Assembly: GCF_009696045.1 (NCBI RefSeq)
Contig: NZ_VUMT01000008.1
Coordinates: forward strand, 87,706-151,705
Origin: Velocimicrobium porci
GTDB taxonomy: Bacteria > Bacillota > Clostridia > Lachnospirales > Lachnospiraceae
DNA: 64,000 nucleotides
Reading direction: 5' to 3'
The notes beneath the pieces were generated by a model. It worked only from the letters and a program-made list of their open reading frames with translations, was not told the DNA's origin and did not search any database. Below, piece by piece: positions 18,832 to 28,136 of this stretch; position 1 is the first letter of the stretch, and each line of letters begins with the position of its first letter. The position numbers and the translations under genes are program-made.

Positions 18832-18848
18832 TGTAAATACTATGTAAA
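18832..18848 (-). promoter_or_regulatory. PhoP-type Pho box upstream of pstS
   Basis: Read on the minus strand, TTTACA-TAGTA-TTTACA gives two direct repeats exactly 11 bases apart. This agrees with the TT(A/C/T)ACA repeats of Gram-positive PhoP sites. It lies about 85 bases before the pstS ATG. Confidence 0.6.
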
Positions 18849-18922
18849 TTCGTTCATTTGTATAAATACACTTCTTATGTTAGAATAGGAGAATAATTGT
18901 GTTTATATAAGGAGAATTTATC

Positions 18923-19738
18923 ATGGACAAGTATCAGGAAACTTTTGAGAAAATCAAAAAATTTACAGAAAAAAAAGACTATCTTTCTGCTTCTAAAGAA
19001 ATGAAGCAATTACTGGAACAATTAGAATGTGACTTAAAAGACCAAAAAGGAACTTATTTTAGCTTTAACCATATTTTAGAAGCTTACCAATATCAATACT
19101 TTAAAAAAACAGCCAATGAACCTCTATTTACAGAAATAAATATTGCTGCATTTTATCGTTTTTATGGATTTATTTTAATGCACTTGAACCGTATTGGTGA
19201 CTCAATCACTGCTTATGAAAATGCACTTGATTGGAACCCTGTTGACTTAGACGCATTCTTTCAGTTATCCGAACTATATAAAAAATCCGGCGATTTAAAA
19301 CATACAAAAGAAACTACATTAGCTTTATATAACTATTGCTGTACAAGAGCAACTATGGCACATTTTTACAGAAATTTAGGATTTTATTATTTGGAATCCT
19401 ATAAACCGGAAATTGCAATTCCGCTTTATATTTATAGCAATATTTTTTATGATACCAAACAAGCACACAATGAACTGGAATATCTATCGAAAGCTCTGAA
19501 TCAGCCAACCCGCGAATATTCGATAAAGGAACTACAAGCAGTCCTATCCAAGGAAGATCTTCCAATCGGTCCAAATCCTGATACAATTGGTATTACATTC
19601 CGAGTTGGACAATTAGAGCTGGAATTAGAGCACTTCTCGAATGCCTTCGACTGTTTTTCTATGGTTTATGATTTAACCCAAGATAAAGAAGCTAAAGAAA
19701 TGGTAAATATGTTAAAAGATAAGGCAGATATAAACTAG
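18923..19738 (+). CDS. TPR-like cytoplasmic protein, unknown function
   Basis: The 271-residue protein has no signal or membrane segment. It consists of helical pairs resembling tetratricopeptide repeats: FYRFYGFILMHLNRIGDSI, the AYENALDWNPVDLDAFFQLS region, and RVGQLELELEHFSNAFDCF. TPR domains bind partner proteins. AAGGAG precedes the ATG. The gene is monocistronic, divergent from pstS, and ends at a strong hairpin. A partner cannot be named from context. Confidence 0.75.
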   Translation: MDKYQETFEKIKKFTEKKDYLSASKEMKQLLEQLECDLKDQKGTYFSFNHILEAYQYQYFKKTANEPLFTEINIAAFYRFYGFILMHLNRIGDSITAYENALDWNPVDLDAFFQLSELYKKSGDLKHTKETTLALYNYCCTRATMAHFYRNLGFYYLESYKPEIAIPLYIYSNIFYDTKQAHNELEYLSKALNQPTREYSIKELQAVLSKEDLPIGPNPDTIGITFRVGQLELELEHFSNAFDCFSMVYDLTQDKEAKEMVNMLKDKADIN

Positions 19739-19739
19739 G

Positions 19740-19769
19740 AAAAGACGGCTGGTTTTGCAGCCGTCTTTT
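19740..19769. terminator. Bidirectional intrinsic terminator
   Basis: AAAAGACGGCTG pairs perfectly with CAGCCGTCTTTT around a 6-base loop. It lies between the TPR gene (+) and the aminotransferase gene (-), and both sides carry T-runs. Confidence 0.9.
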
Positions 19770-19789
19770 CCTTATCTATACTTTTCTAT

Positions 19790-21076
19790 TTATTTTGTTG
19801 CCAAAAGTTTTTCAATACTAACAATTTTCACACAAAGCACAAACAATTCAGCTGCCTCTGCTAATTCCTCCGGTGTAGGGAATGTAGGTGCAATACGGAT
19901 ATTACTGTCTTTTGGATCTTTTCCATATGGGAATGTCGCTCCTGCATTTGTCATAATGACACCTGCCTCTTTACATTTCGCAACAATTTTCTTTGCACAA
20001 CCTTCCATCGACTCAAAGGAAATGAAATATCCTCCCTTTGGCTTAATCCATTCGCCAATTCCAAGACCGCCAAGTTCATTTTCCAGCACCTCTAGCACAG
20101 CTTCGAATTTCGGTCTGATAATGTCTGCATGCTCCCTCATTTTTGCCTTTAATCCAGCTAAATCCTTAAAATAGCGAGCATGACGCAACTGATTCAACTT
20201 ATCATGACCAATTGTCTGAATTGTAAGCTGTTTACGAATTTCTTCTAAGTTACGGTCAGAGGCAGCTAAAAATGCAACTCCTGAACCAGGAAAGCTCACT
20301 TTTGATGTAGACGCAAACTTATAAACAAGATCTGGATTTCCTGCTTTTTCACATTCCTCTAAAATTTCCAATAGAAAATCCTGGTCATCTTCGTACAAAT
20401 GATGAATACAATAAGCGTTGTCCCAAAAAATTCTAAAATCCTCTGCTGCTGGCTTTAAGCGTGCAAATCGCCGAACTGTTTCGTCTGAATAAGTAATTCC
20501 TTGTGGATTTGAGTACTTTGGAACACACCAGATTCCTTTTATCGAATCATCCTTTGATACTAACTCTTCTACCATGTCCATATCCGGACCTTCCGGTGTC
20601 ATAGGCACATTAATCATTTCAATCCCAAAATATTCTGTAATCGCAAAATGTCTGTCATATCCTGGTACAGGACATAAAAATTTTACTTTATCCAGCTTCA
20701 TCCAAGGTGTACTCCCCAATACTCCATGTGTCATGCAGCGTGATATCGTATCGTACATAATATTCAAACTAGAATTGCCATACATAATAATTTTTTCTGG
20801 TGGAACTTCTGCCATCTGAGAAAAAAGTCGCTTTGCCTCTTTAATTCCATCCAATACTCCATAATTTCGGCAATCAACACCATCTTCACTTACTAAATCA
20901 GTTGAACTGTCTAAAACATCCATCATTCCCGCTGTAATATCTAATTGAGCCTTTGACGGCTTTCCTCTTGACATATCAAGTTTTAGCCCTTTTGCTTTTA
21001 CTTCCTCATACTTTTTATCCAACTCTTTTTTCAACGTTTCCAGTTCTTCTTTACTCATTTTCTCGTATGATTTCAT
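19790..21076 (-). CDS. Aspartate aminotransferase-like class I PLP enzyme (PF12897 type)
   Basis: The 428-residue protein is a fold-type I aminotransferase. LKLDMSRGKPSKAQLD near the N-terminus, IWCVPKYSNPQGITYSDE near residue 200, FWDNAYCIHHL near 240 and the PLP-lysine region FASTSKVSFPGSGVAF near 275 are visible. These features, including SRGKPS, are typical of the Asp_aminotransf (PF12897) subgroup rather than AspC. It probably swaps aspartate and 2-oxoglutarate amino groups in the cytoplasm. AAGGAGG lies before the ATG at 21076, so that start is used. Confidence 0.85.
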   Translation of the reverse strand: MKSYEKMSKEELETLKKELDKKYEEVKAKGLKLDMSRGKPSKAQLDITAGMMDVLDSSTDLVSEDGVDCRNYGVLDGIKEAKRLFSQMAEVPPEKIIMYGNSSLNIMYDTISRCMTHGVLGSTPWMKLDKVKFLCPVPGYDRHFAITEYFGIEMINVPMTPEGPDMDMVEELVSKDDSIKGIWCVPKYSNPQGITYSDETVRRFARLKPAAEDFRIFWDNAYCIHHLYEDDQDFLLEILEECEKAGNPDLVYKFASTSKVSFPGSGVAFLAASDRNLEEIRKQLTIQTIGHDKLNQLRHARYFKDLAGLKAKMREHADIIRPKFEAVLEVLENELGGLGIGEWIKPKGGYFISFESMEGCAKKIVAKCKEAGVIMTNAGATFPYGKDPKDSNIRIAPTFPTPEELAEAAELFVLCVKIVSIEKLLATK

Positions 21077-21175
21077 AGTTGCCTCCTTATTAATTAACAC
21101 TTACATTTTTATAATTTTATGAGAAAGAGTAAATTTTGTCAACACCCTCTTCTTTTTTATCATGACAAGAAGCTT

Positions 21176-22216
21176 TCATTTCAACTTATATAGTTTCCCA
21201 ATTGTCAAAACAGGCTGTTTGGACTCGTCAAAAATAGTTGTATATAAAACCTCATACTCTTTTTCTACCCCATCTTTTTCATTGACACAAAAAGTAAACG
21301 AAGCCATCTCATCTTTTCCCTCAAAATTTTTTTGTTCCCTTAATTCATTGTAGAATTCTATAATTTTTTGCTCATCATTTTCACAAAAAGAACGAATATA
21401 ATGTTTTTTTACCTTCTCTATATAATTATAATAAACTTTTGAAGTTTTCCCTGACGCATAGGAAATAATCATTTTATCTTCTTTGTGACGATATTCAAAA
21501 ATATCTTCTCTTGTTAACTTTTGCAAAATCTTATAGCGGTTAATCTGCTCTTCCAATTCTTCATTGGTCTTTTTTAACTTCCATTGAAGCAAATTAGAGT
21601 TCATATAATAGACAAAAAAAACTCTTCCAATAATTCCTGCACAAATTGCTAAAGTAAATATTAACTGATAATTTTCCGCTTTTCCTCCTATGCAGATAAG
21701 AAATCCATATTCCAAAACAATGATAATTCCTGTACAAATTAAAATTTCCTTATTTTTCAAAACTAATATGATATTCAATGCTGCTAACAAAAGAAATACA
21801 TTTTCATAATGCTCATCTTCCAAAAATTCTAACGCATGAAAACACCATGTAATCACCGTAAATTGAAAGAGCCAGACTGTTGTGTATTTTTTTTTCTTCT
21901 TTATACTATTCGGATATCTCCATTCTATTATATGAAAATAAATAATTTGGATGATACAGGCAGCAATCATTACTATAGTTGCTATTTTGTATTGCTTTTG
22001 AAATCCCGAATGTGCGTCTGTCTTAAATAATATGTAAAGATTCGTACATTGTAAAATCAAAATCGCAATAACCATTATATTAATTCGACTGACATTCGCA
22101 CAGATTCTTAACTCATGCAGTTCTCTTTCTTCACTATTATTTAACCGGGCTATATCCAAAACAATTTCATTTATTTTATGCCAAACTCCCACGATTCCTT
22201 CTGCCATACCTTTCAT
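21176..22216 (-). CDS. Six-helix membrane protein with PAS-like C-terminal domain (orphan sensor)
   Basis: Of 346 residues, about 45-225 hold six hydrophobic segments, followed by a short coiled coil (QWKLKKTNEELEEQINRYK). The C-terminal 110 residues (from DIFEYRHKEDKMIISYASG) read like a PAS fold. In Lachnospiraceae such modules usually precede a GGDEF or kinase domain; here the protein stops after the PAS-like part. It may be a ligand sensor acting through a partner, or a truncated sensor. No partner is adjacent. Function unknown. Confidence 0.6.
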   Translation of the reverse strand: MKGMAEGIVGVWHKINEIVLDIARLNNSEERELHELRICANVSRINIMVIAILILQCTNLYILFKTDAHSGFQKQYKIATIVMIAACIIQIIYFHIIEWRYPNSIKKKKKYTTVWLFQFTVITWCFHALEFLEDEHYENVFLLLAALNIILVLKNKEILICTGIIIVLEYGFLICIGGKAENYQLIFTLAICAGIIGRVFFVYYMNSNLLQWKLKKTNEELEEQINRYKILQKLTREDIFEYRHKEDKMIISYASGKTSKVYYNYIEKVKKHYIRSFCENDEQKIIEFYNELREQKNFEGKDEMASFTFCVNEKDGVEKEYEVLYTTIFDESKQPVLTIGKLYKLK

Positions 22217-22362
22217 GAAATATTACTCTCCCTGCATTTAATTTTATAGTCATCATACCATATTTTAGCAGAAAAAGAAATATTGTGGTCAAGCTATGTC
22301 TTCCACTCTTACTAATTTGAATTTTTTTTGCCTCCCATCTCGTTCATTGCGGTGTTTGGCAG

Positions 22363-22440
22363 AATACTCCTTTCGCATCTGTGCACATCCTCGCGGAGCG
22401 TTTTTGCTTTATAGGAGACGAAGTTTCCTATAAAGTAAAA
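22363..22440 (+). repeat. Dispersed structured intergenic repeat, copy 2 (right part only)
   Basis: From AATACTCC onward this matches copies 1 and 3, including the terminal hairpin TTTGCTTTATAGGA...TCCTATAAAGTAAA. The first half of the element is missing or too diverged, although TTTTTTGCCTCCCATCTCG just before it may be a remnant. It abuts the terminator of the antiporter gene at 22490. It occupies the gap 22217-22489. Confidence 0.78.
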
Positions 22441-22478
22441 ATAGGAAAGTGTCATACTTACAACACCTTCCTATTTTT
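22437..22478 (-). terminator. Intrinsic terminator of the CPA2 antiporter gene
   Basis: AAAAATAGGAA (22437-22447) pairs with TTCCTATTTTT (22468-22478). On the minus strand it ends in a T-run fused to the repeat copy 2. It lies 11 bases after the stop codon. Confidence 0.85.
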
Positions 22479-22489
22479 AACATTAATTT

Positions 22490-23689
22490 TTATACAATTT
22501 GGTTTGCTTTTCTTTTAATAAATGATAGCTTTAATAAAATTGGAGATACCACAGTTGTAATAACAACCATAATTACGACTGGTCCCATTAATGCCGCAGA
22601 TAACAAATTACCAGCTAATCCCTTCTGTGCTACAATTAAAGCAACTTCTCCACGTGAAACCATACCTACACCAATCTGAACAGATTCCCTATTGGTATAT
22701 TTACATAACTTAGCTCCAAGTGTACAGCCAATTATTTTTGTTATAATTGCCACTAAGATATATACAAGACAAAAGGCAATCAATATGCTACTCATTTTCG
22801 GCACAGATACTTTAAGTCCTATACTTGCAAAGAAAATAGGTGCAAAAATGGCATAAGACACCGTTTCACATCGATGAGCGACATATTCCGTCTGAGAAAT
22901 TGATGATATTACAAGTCCTGCAATGAATGCACCGGTAATGTCTGCGACGCCAAAAAATTCTTCTGCCGCATATGCCATAAACAGACAAAATGAAAAGCAT
23001 ACAATTACAAACCTTCTCTGGCTTTTTTGAATATGTTCTGTCCAATATTTAAACACCAGATAAAATAAACCGCCCAATATTCCGGCAAAAACAAAAAATC
23101 CTAAAATCTTTAGTAATACAACCGAAATACTAACATCTGAACCAGCTAAACTTGTAACAATTGTAAGAACAATAATACCTAAAATATCATCAATAATCGC
23201 TGCACCTAAAATTGCTGTACCTGCTCTGGAATTTAATTTTCCCATCTCCTTTAATGTTTCAACTGTAATACTAACTGAAGTAGCTGTTAAGATTACACCA
23301 AAAAACAAATTCTGAAGATAAAGAGGAGAATTAACTCCCATATTCAACATAGATGGACGATTGAACAGATAGGCTACTAAGACTCCACCAATAAGTGGAA
23401 TAATAACGCCCAATACTGCAATGACAAAAGAAGCTTTTCCTGCTTTCTTAAGCTCTTTCATATCTGCTTCCATTCCGGCCATAAACATTAAAATAATAAC
23501 TCCAATTTCTGAAAATTGAGTTAACACTTCTTTTGCCTCGACTAAATTAAAAGCAGCAGGTCCTAACAAAATTCCTGCAATTAATGCACCCACAACCTGC
23601 GGCATTTTAATCTTTTCAAACAAGATTCCAAGAAATTTTGTAGACATTAAAATAATTGCCAAGTCTAATAAGAAATCATATGATTCCAT
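22490..23689 (-). CDS. CPA2-family cation:proton antiporter
   Basis: The 399-residue protein has 12-13 membrane segments and the Na_H_Exchanger fold of the CPA2 group (KefB/NapA-like). PQVVGALIAGILLGP near residue 30, EIGVIILMFMAGME near 60 and AAIIDDILGIIVLTI near 165 (Asp-Asp ion site) are diagnostic. There is no C-terminal TrkA-N domain, so it resembles NapA/YjbQ-short forms. It should exchange Na+ or K+ for H+ across the cytoplasmic membrane. GGGGATG precedes the ATG. It is monocistronic. Confidence 0.88.
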   Translation of the reverse strand: MESYDFLLDLAIILMSTKFLGILFEKIKMPQVVGALIAGILLGPAAFNLVEAKEVLTQFSEIGVIILMFMAGMEADMKELKKAGKASFVIAVLGVIIPLIGGVLVAYLFNRPSMLNMGVNSPLYLQNLFFGVILTATSVSITVETLKEMGKLNSRAGTAILGAAIIDDILGIIVLTIVTSLAGSDVSISVVLLKILGFFVFAGILGGLFYLVFKYWTEHIQKSQRRFVIVCFSFCLFMAYAAEEFFGVADITGAFIAGLVISSISQTEYVAHRCETVSYAIFAPIFFASIGLKVSVPKMSSILIAFCLVYILVAIITKIIGCTLGAKLCKYTNRESVQIGVGMVSRGEVALIVAQKGLAGNLLSAALMGPVVIMVVITTVVSPILLKLSFIKRKANQIV

Positions 23690-23793
23690 TTTTCTTCATC
23701 CCCTTTAGAGTCATTTCTTGACACCTCATTTATGATATACACCGGAAGGAAATAAGTCAAGGTTTAAATATTTATTTAATATTTTTGTAATAT

Positions 23794-24033
23794 TTATACA
23801 TCCGGTTCATCAAATTCTACGATTACATAAAAACCGCGGTCGGTCTGTTTTATTTGTTTTACAACTCCATAAGATGACTTTAAACGTTCCCTCTCTAGGT
23901 AACACCCAGACATTGCAACGGCAGGCTCAATAATATAATAGTAATTTGCCGGACATTTACGCTCTACGACCTGAACTTTCTCTCCTTCCTCTACTAACCC
24001 GCTTCGTTCCATCTTAAATTCTATTAATCTCAA
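23794..24033 (-). CDS. Small conserved-looking soluble protein, unknown function
   Basis: A TTG at 24033 with GAAGGA six bases upstream gives a 79-residue product; an earlier TTG eight codons before has no RBS. The protein is beta-strand-rich: VEEGEKVQVVERKCPANYY, then GVVKQIKQTDRGFYVIVEF. It resembles small SH3-like or PilZ-like barrels but no family was recognised. It begins 30 bases after the TPR-GGDEF gene, so it is probably co-transcribed with it; a role in c-di-GMP signalling is only a guess. Confidence 0.55.
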   Translation of the reverse strand: MRLIEFKMERSGLVEEGEKVQVVERKCPANYYYIIEPAVAMSGCYLERERLKSSYGVVKQIKQTDRGFYVIVEFDEPDV

Positions 24034-24063
24034 TCTTTTTCCTTCTTTCTTTTGCAAACAGAA

Positions 24064-25611
24064 TTAATTGCCAATAACAATTTGATTTCTCCCTGCGTGT
24101 TTTGCTTCATATAAAGCATCGTCGGCTATTGAAAACAACGTTTCATAACGGTCAATTGCTTCCACTAAAAAAGCAATCCCCATACTTGCAGTCACCATAC
24201 AATTCTCATCACAATAAGTCAGTTTATTCAATTCCCTTCTCAGCTCATCTGCTCTGGCAATACTGTCTTCTTTTGTATACGCTTCACTAAAAAAGACAAC
24301 AAATTCATCACCGCCAACACGCCCAACCATTTCTGAGTATGGAAACATAGTCTTAATCTTATCTGCCACATCACAAATTAGCTGATCACCAGTTAAATGC
24401 CCTAGCGTATCATTAACATTTTTAAAATGGTCTAAATCAATTAAAATAAGGGCCGGACATCGGTCATACTCTTTATTCTTTTCCAGATAAGTTCGAATTG
24501 ACTCCTCTAATGTCACTTTATTTAAAAGCCCTGTCATTTTATCCCTACGGCTAATTTCTTCGTATTTTTCTTTTTCTTTTTGTGTCTTTCGAAGATTTTG
24601 TATATTTTGCATTCCCGTAAGCTTTGTTTTTTTTATATAATATTCATACTTTTCCTGCATAACCATATACTCACGGCAAGCATTTAAATAGTTCTCATAA
24701 TGACTGTATCGATTCTGATAAACGACTTCTAATGACTGAACCTTCAGCTTAATATAAATCAGCTCCGTTGCATCTATATTTGCATGTAGACAGTTTAAAA
24801 GTATTCTGGCTTCGGTTCTCATTCCCTTTGATAACGCATAATTACAAACATCGATATAAAATTCACAAAATTCCAAAAAATCTATTCCATTCTTCGCCTG
24901 TTCAATCAAAGCATATAAATTTTCATTTACTTTTTCTTTTTCACCAAGATAATCATAAAGACGCACATAAAGATTTTCAACTGATACATCATAAAATAAA
25001 ATTGAATTCTTTTTTCTTAGCCTCTCAATTATACACCCACATTCAAGTGCCTTTTCATATTGTTCTAAATTACAAAAAATCTGTCCTCTATACGCATGAC
25101 ACAAAATTTCAATATTATAATAGTTATCTGAATCTGAACGTTTTAATTCTTCCAGTGCCAAATCATAATATTTTAATGACTGTACTAAATCATCTAAGTC
25201 CCGGTACAACCATCCCATATTTATATAAGTAATTGCTTTCTGATTATAAAGACCATATTTTTCTGCTGAATCAAGACTCTGGAGATAATGTTCCAATGCC
25301 ACCACCTCATAGCCAAGAAGTGAAAACATAAGTCCCAATACATTATAAGCTGCTGCTTCAAGATAGCTGTTTTCTTCTTTTTTTCGATGCATTAAACTAC
25401 AATTTAAGTAAGTAATACAAGGGTCATATTTTCCCAGACGAAAAAAAGCCTCTCCACGGTAAAAATAAACACAGGCTAAACCATCCTCATCTTTTTCTCT
25501 TTTACAAATCTCCTCATATTCTTGCAATAAATCAAATAATTCATCTTTAATCGGCTGAAACCGATATGCTACAACCTTTTCTAATAACTCTTTTTTTCTG
25601 CCTCTCATCAT
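24064..25611 (-). CDS. TPR-GGDEF diguanylate cyclase
   Basis: The 515-residue cytoplasmic protein has TPR repeats over residues about 35-300 (AYNVLGLMFSLLGYEVVALEHYLQ and similar units), a short coiled coil and a C-terminal GGDEF domain. The cyclase domain starts at RRDKMTGLLNKVTLEE and shows LDHFKNVNDTLGHLTGD and the intact active loop GRVGGDEFVVFF. It would make cyclic di-GMP from two GTP, with the TPR part as input. No EAL domain is present. An I-site RxxD is not evident just before GGDEF. A small unknown gene follows. Confidence 0.92.
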   Translation of the reverse strand: MMRGRKKELLEKVVAYRFQPIKDELFDLLQEYEEICKREKDEDGLACVYFYRGEAFFRLGKYDPCITYLNCSLMHRKKEENSYLEAAAYNVLGLMFSLLGYEVVALEHYLQSLDSAEKYGLYNQKAITYINMGWLYRDLDDLVQSLKYYDLALEELKRSDSDNYYNIEILCHAYRGQIFCNLEQYEKALECGCIIERLRKKNSILFYDVSVENLYVRLYDYLGEKEKVNENLYALIEQAKNGIDFLEFCEFYIDVCNYALSKGMRTEARILLNCLHANIDATELIYIKLKVQSLEVVYQNRYSHYENYLNACREYMVMQEKYEYYIKKTKLTGMQNIQNLRKTQKEKEKYEEISRRDKMTGLLNKVTLEESIRTYLEKNKEYDRCPALILIDLDHFKNVNDTLGHLTGDQLICDVADKIKTMFPYSEMVGRVGGDEFVVFFSEAYTKEDSIARADELRRELNKLTYCDENCMVTASMGIAFLVEAIDRYETLFSIADDALYEAKHAGRNQIVIGN

Positions 25612-25741
25612 ACCCTCGCCACATTACAAGCAATCTATTTTATTTTAATATTAATTAGCTAACGCTTCGTTGTCAAGCTCATTCAACAACAAACATACTT
25701 TTTTCGCCCTCTGCCTGTAGGAAGATTGTAAAGTTACATTT

Positions 25742-26383
25742 TTATAATAAAGAAGTCAAATCTCCCAATCGTTCAATCTGCCAGTATATCCTTTTTTTTG
25801 TTTCTTCATCCGGTTTTGTTAAATCAGGAACCATAATTGTCTTTAGCCCGGCCAAGGAAGCTGACAATACGCCATTAGGTGAATCCTCAACTGCAACACA
25901 ATTTTCAGGCATTTCTCCAATTTGTTCACAAGCATATAAATAAATATCCGGCATAGGCTTTCCATTTTGAACCATTGTGGCACATACTACTTTATCAAAT
26001 TTTTCATATATTCCAATCTGCTCTAAATAAACTTTTGTCCGTTCAAAATCAGAAGCAGTCGCAACCGCCGTCTTATAGCCTTTCTTTTTTAAATACGCAA
26101 GCGTCTGGTCCACATCCCTCTTTTTCTCCAATCCATACTGCTTAATATGACTGCTCATTAACTCTTTTCTCCGGCTTCTGACTGCCTTATAATCGAATTG
26201 TTCCCCTAAAAGCTCTTTTAATTTCGCTTCAGCAAAGTTTGCTGCAAGACTCCTTATCAAAAGTGCATGCTCCCTTTTCATCTCAAATCCCAACTCTTTT
26301 GCTGCCTGACACCAATATTTTACTAAATATTTTTCCGTATCAATTAAAACACCATCCATATCAAAAATTACAGCATGTACCAT
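25742..26383 (-). CDS. HAD-superfamily phosphatase/phosphoglucomutase-like
   Basis: The 213-residue protein is a subfamily IA HAD hydrolase. Motif I is FDMDGVLIDTE at the N-terminus, motif II TAVATAS, motif III Lys around NGKPMPDIY, and motif IV VAVEDSPNGVLSA. The helical cap lies between motifs I and II. Such proteins are sugar-phosphate phosphatases or beta-phosphoglucomutases; the substrate cannot be told. AAAGGGG lies 7 bases before the ATG at 26383. A terminator lies between it and ptsI, so it should have its own promoter. Confidence 0.85.
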   Translation of the reverse strand: MVHAVIFDMDGVLIDTEKYLVKYWCQAAKELGFEMKREHALLIRSLAANFAEAKLKELLGEQFDYKAVRSRRKELMSSHIKQYGLEKKRDVDQTLAYLKKKGYKTAVATASDFERTKVYLEQIGIYEKFDKVVCATMVQNGKPMPDIYLYACEQIGEMPENCVAVEDSPNGVLSASLAGLKTIMVPDLTKPDEETKKRIYWQIERLGDLTSLL

Positions 26384-26404
26384 ATAAAATCCCCTTTCCA
26401 TTGA

Positions 26405-26471
26405 ATTAAAAAAGGCATTAAACTGAATAAAGAATTTGCTTCCATTGCAATTTTTATTCAAGTTTAATGCC
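26405..26471 (-). terminator. Intrinsic terminator of ptsHI
   Basis: GGCATTAAAC-TGAATAAA on one side pairs with TTTATTCA-AGTTTAATGCC on the other, and the minus-strand T-run (TTTTTT) follows. It starts 10 bases after the ptsI stop. Confidence 0.85.
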
Positions 26472-26480
26472 TCAAAACGA

Positions 26481-28109
26481 TTAATCTATTTTTAATTCCC
26501 TAACCTTTTTACGAAGTTCTAAAATCATACTAGGTGAAACACTAAGCTCATCAATTCCTATCCGAAGAAATTCTTCCGTCAAACTAGTATCTGCTCCTAA
26601 TTCACCACAGATTCCAATCCATTTTCCTTCTTTATGTGCATTATCAGCAGCCATTTTAATTAATTTTAAGATTGCTTTATGGTGTGGATTATAAAATGGC
26701 TCAAGTTTTTGATTTTGACGGTCAATTGCCAGCGTATATTGTGTCAAATCATTTGTTCCAACACTAAAGAAATCTACTTCTTTTGCAAGCTCATCACTTA
26801 CAAGTGCTGCTGCCGGTGTTTCTATCATAATTCCGGTTTCTACTTCTTTTTTATAAGGAATTCCTTCTTGTTCCAACTCATTCTTCACTTCAGCTACAAT
26901 TTTATTAATATTCTTTATCTCTTCTACTGAAGTAATCATTGGAAACATAATCGAAATATTTCCAAATACAGCTGCACGATAAAGTGCTCTTAGCTGTGTC
27001 TTGAAAATCTCCGTTCTCGTCAGGCAGATACGAATTGCACGATAACCAAGTGCAGGATTTTCTTCCTTGTCTAAATGAAAATATTCTGCTTGCTTATCCG
27101 CACCAATATCCAGTGTCCTTATAATTACTTTTTTACCGGCCATTGTTTCCGCAACCTGTTTATAAGCCAAAAATTGCTGTTCTTCTGTTGGAAAATCTTC
27201 ATTTTCCAGATATAAAAACTCACTTCGGAACAATCCAATTCCGCCTGCGTCATTTGTTAAAACTGAACCTACATCACTCGGATTCCCAATATTTGCAAAA
27301 ATATTAACTTTCCGTCCGTCTAATGTAATATTTTCTTTTCCTTTTAATTTAGAAAGAAGCTCTTTCTTTTGTTCAACTTCTTTTTTCTTTTGTTCCATTT
27401 CTCGTTTGGTCTTCTCATCTGGTTCAATGTAAACAGTACCGGTAAAACCATCAATAATTGCTTCTTGTCCATCAAACGATTCCAAAAAGTCTTCTCCCAA
27501 CCCAATAACAGCTGGAATTCCCATACTTCTTGCAAGGATTGCCGTATGGGAATTAGCAGAACCAAACTGCATTGCAAATCCTAATACCTTACTTTTATCC
27601 AGTTGAATTGTTTCACTTGGAACTAAATCATCAGCCGCAATAATTACCGGTTCATTGTAAGTTTTCTGATCTACATCCTGTCCGGATAAAACAGCAATCA
27701 AACGTTCTGAAACATCTCTTACATCGGCAGCTCTTCCCTGCATATAGGCATCATCCATTGCCTCAAACATTGCAGAAAAATTATCAGCAGTTACACCAAC
27801 TGCATATTCTGCATTAACCTGTTGAGATGTAATAATATTAATAATTGATTCGCAGTAATCTAAATCTTCCAACATCATTTGATGAATCTCAAAAATTGCT
27901 GCATTTGCCTCTCCAACATCCTGGAGTGCTTTTTGATATAACCCGCCCAGCTGTTCAATAGCAGAAGCTTTCGCTGATTCAAACCGCTTTGTTTCTGCTT
28001 CTGTGTCTTCCACCTTATAACGTTTAATAACACGTTCGTTTCTCTTGTAAAATGAGAGTTTTCCCATGCATACATCGTTAAAAACACTTTTTCCTGTTAA
28101 CACAACCAT
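26481..28109 (-). CDS. ptsI: PTS enzyme I (PEP-protein phosphotransferase)
   Basis: The 542-residue cytoplasmic enzyme takes phosphate from PEP and passes it to HPr. The phospho-His is His188 in SANSHTAILARSMGIPAV. The PEP-binding barrel is shown by GIGLFRSEFLYLE, NPALGYRAIRI, GIMIETPAAAL, FSVGTNDLTQY and GICGELGAD. Length is slightly below the usual 570 residues. It lies 27 bases after ptsH in a two-gene operon and ends at a strong terminator. Confidence 0.96.
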   Translation of the reverse strand: MVVLTGKSVFNDVCMGKLSFYKRNERVIKRYKVEDTEAETKRFESAKASAIEQLGGLYQKALQDVGEANAAIFEIHQMMLEDLDYCESIINIITSQQVNAEYAVGVTADNFSAMFEAMDDAYMQGRAADVRDVSERLIAVLSGQDVDQKTYNEPVIIAADDLVPSETIQLDKSKVLGFAMQFGSANSHTAILARSMGIPAVIGLGEDFLESFDGQEAIIDGFTGTVYIEPDEKTKREMEQKKKEVEQKKELLSKLKGKENITLDGRKVNIFANIGNPSDVGSVLTNDAGGIGLFRSEFLYLENEDFPTEEQQFLAYKQVAETMAGKKVIIRTLDIGADKQAEYFHLDKEENPALGYRAIRICLTRTEIFKTQLRALYRAAVFGNISIMFPMITSVEEIKNINKIVAEVKNELEQEGIPYKKEVETGIMIETPAAALVSDELAKEVDFFSVGTNDLTQYTLAIDRQNQKLEPFYNPHHKAILKLIKMAADNAHKEGKWIGICGELGADTSLTEEFLRIGIDELSVSPSMILELRKKVRELKID

Positions 28110-28136
28110 CGGCTTCTCATCCTTTTTTATTTTATA

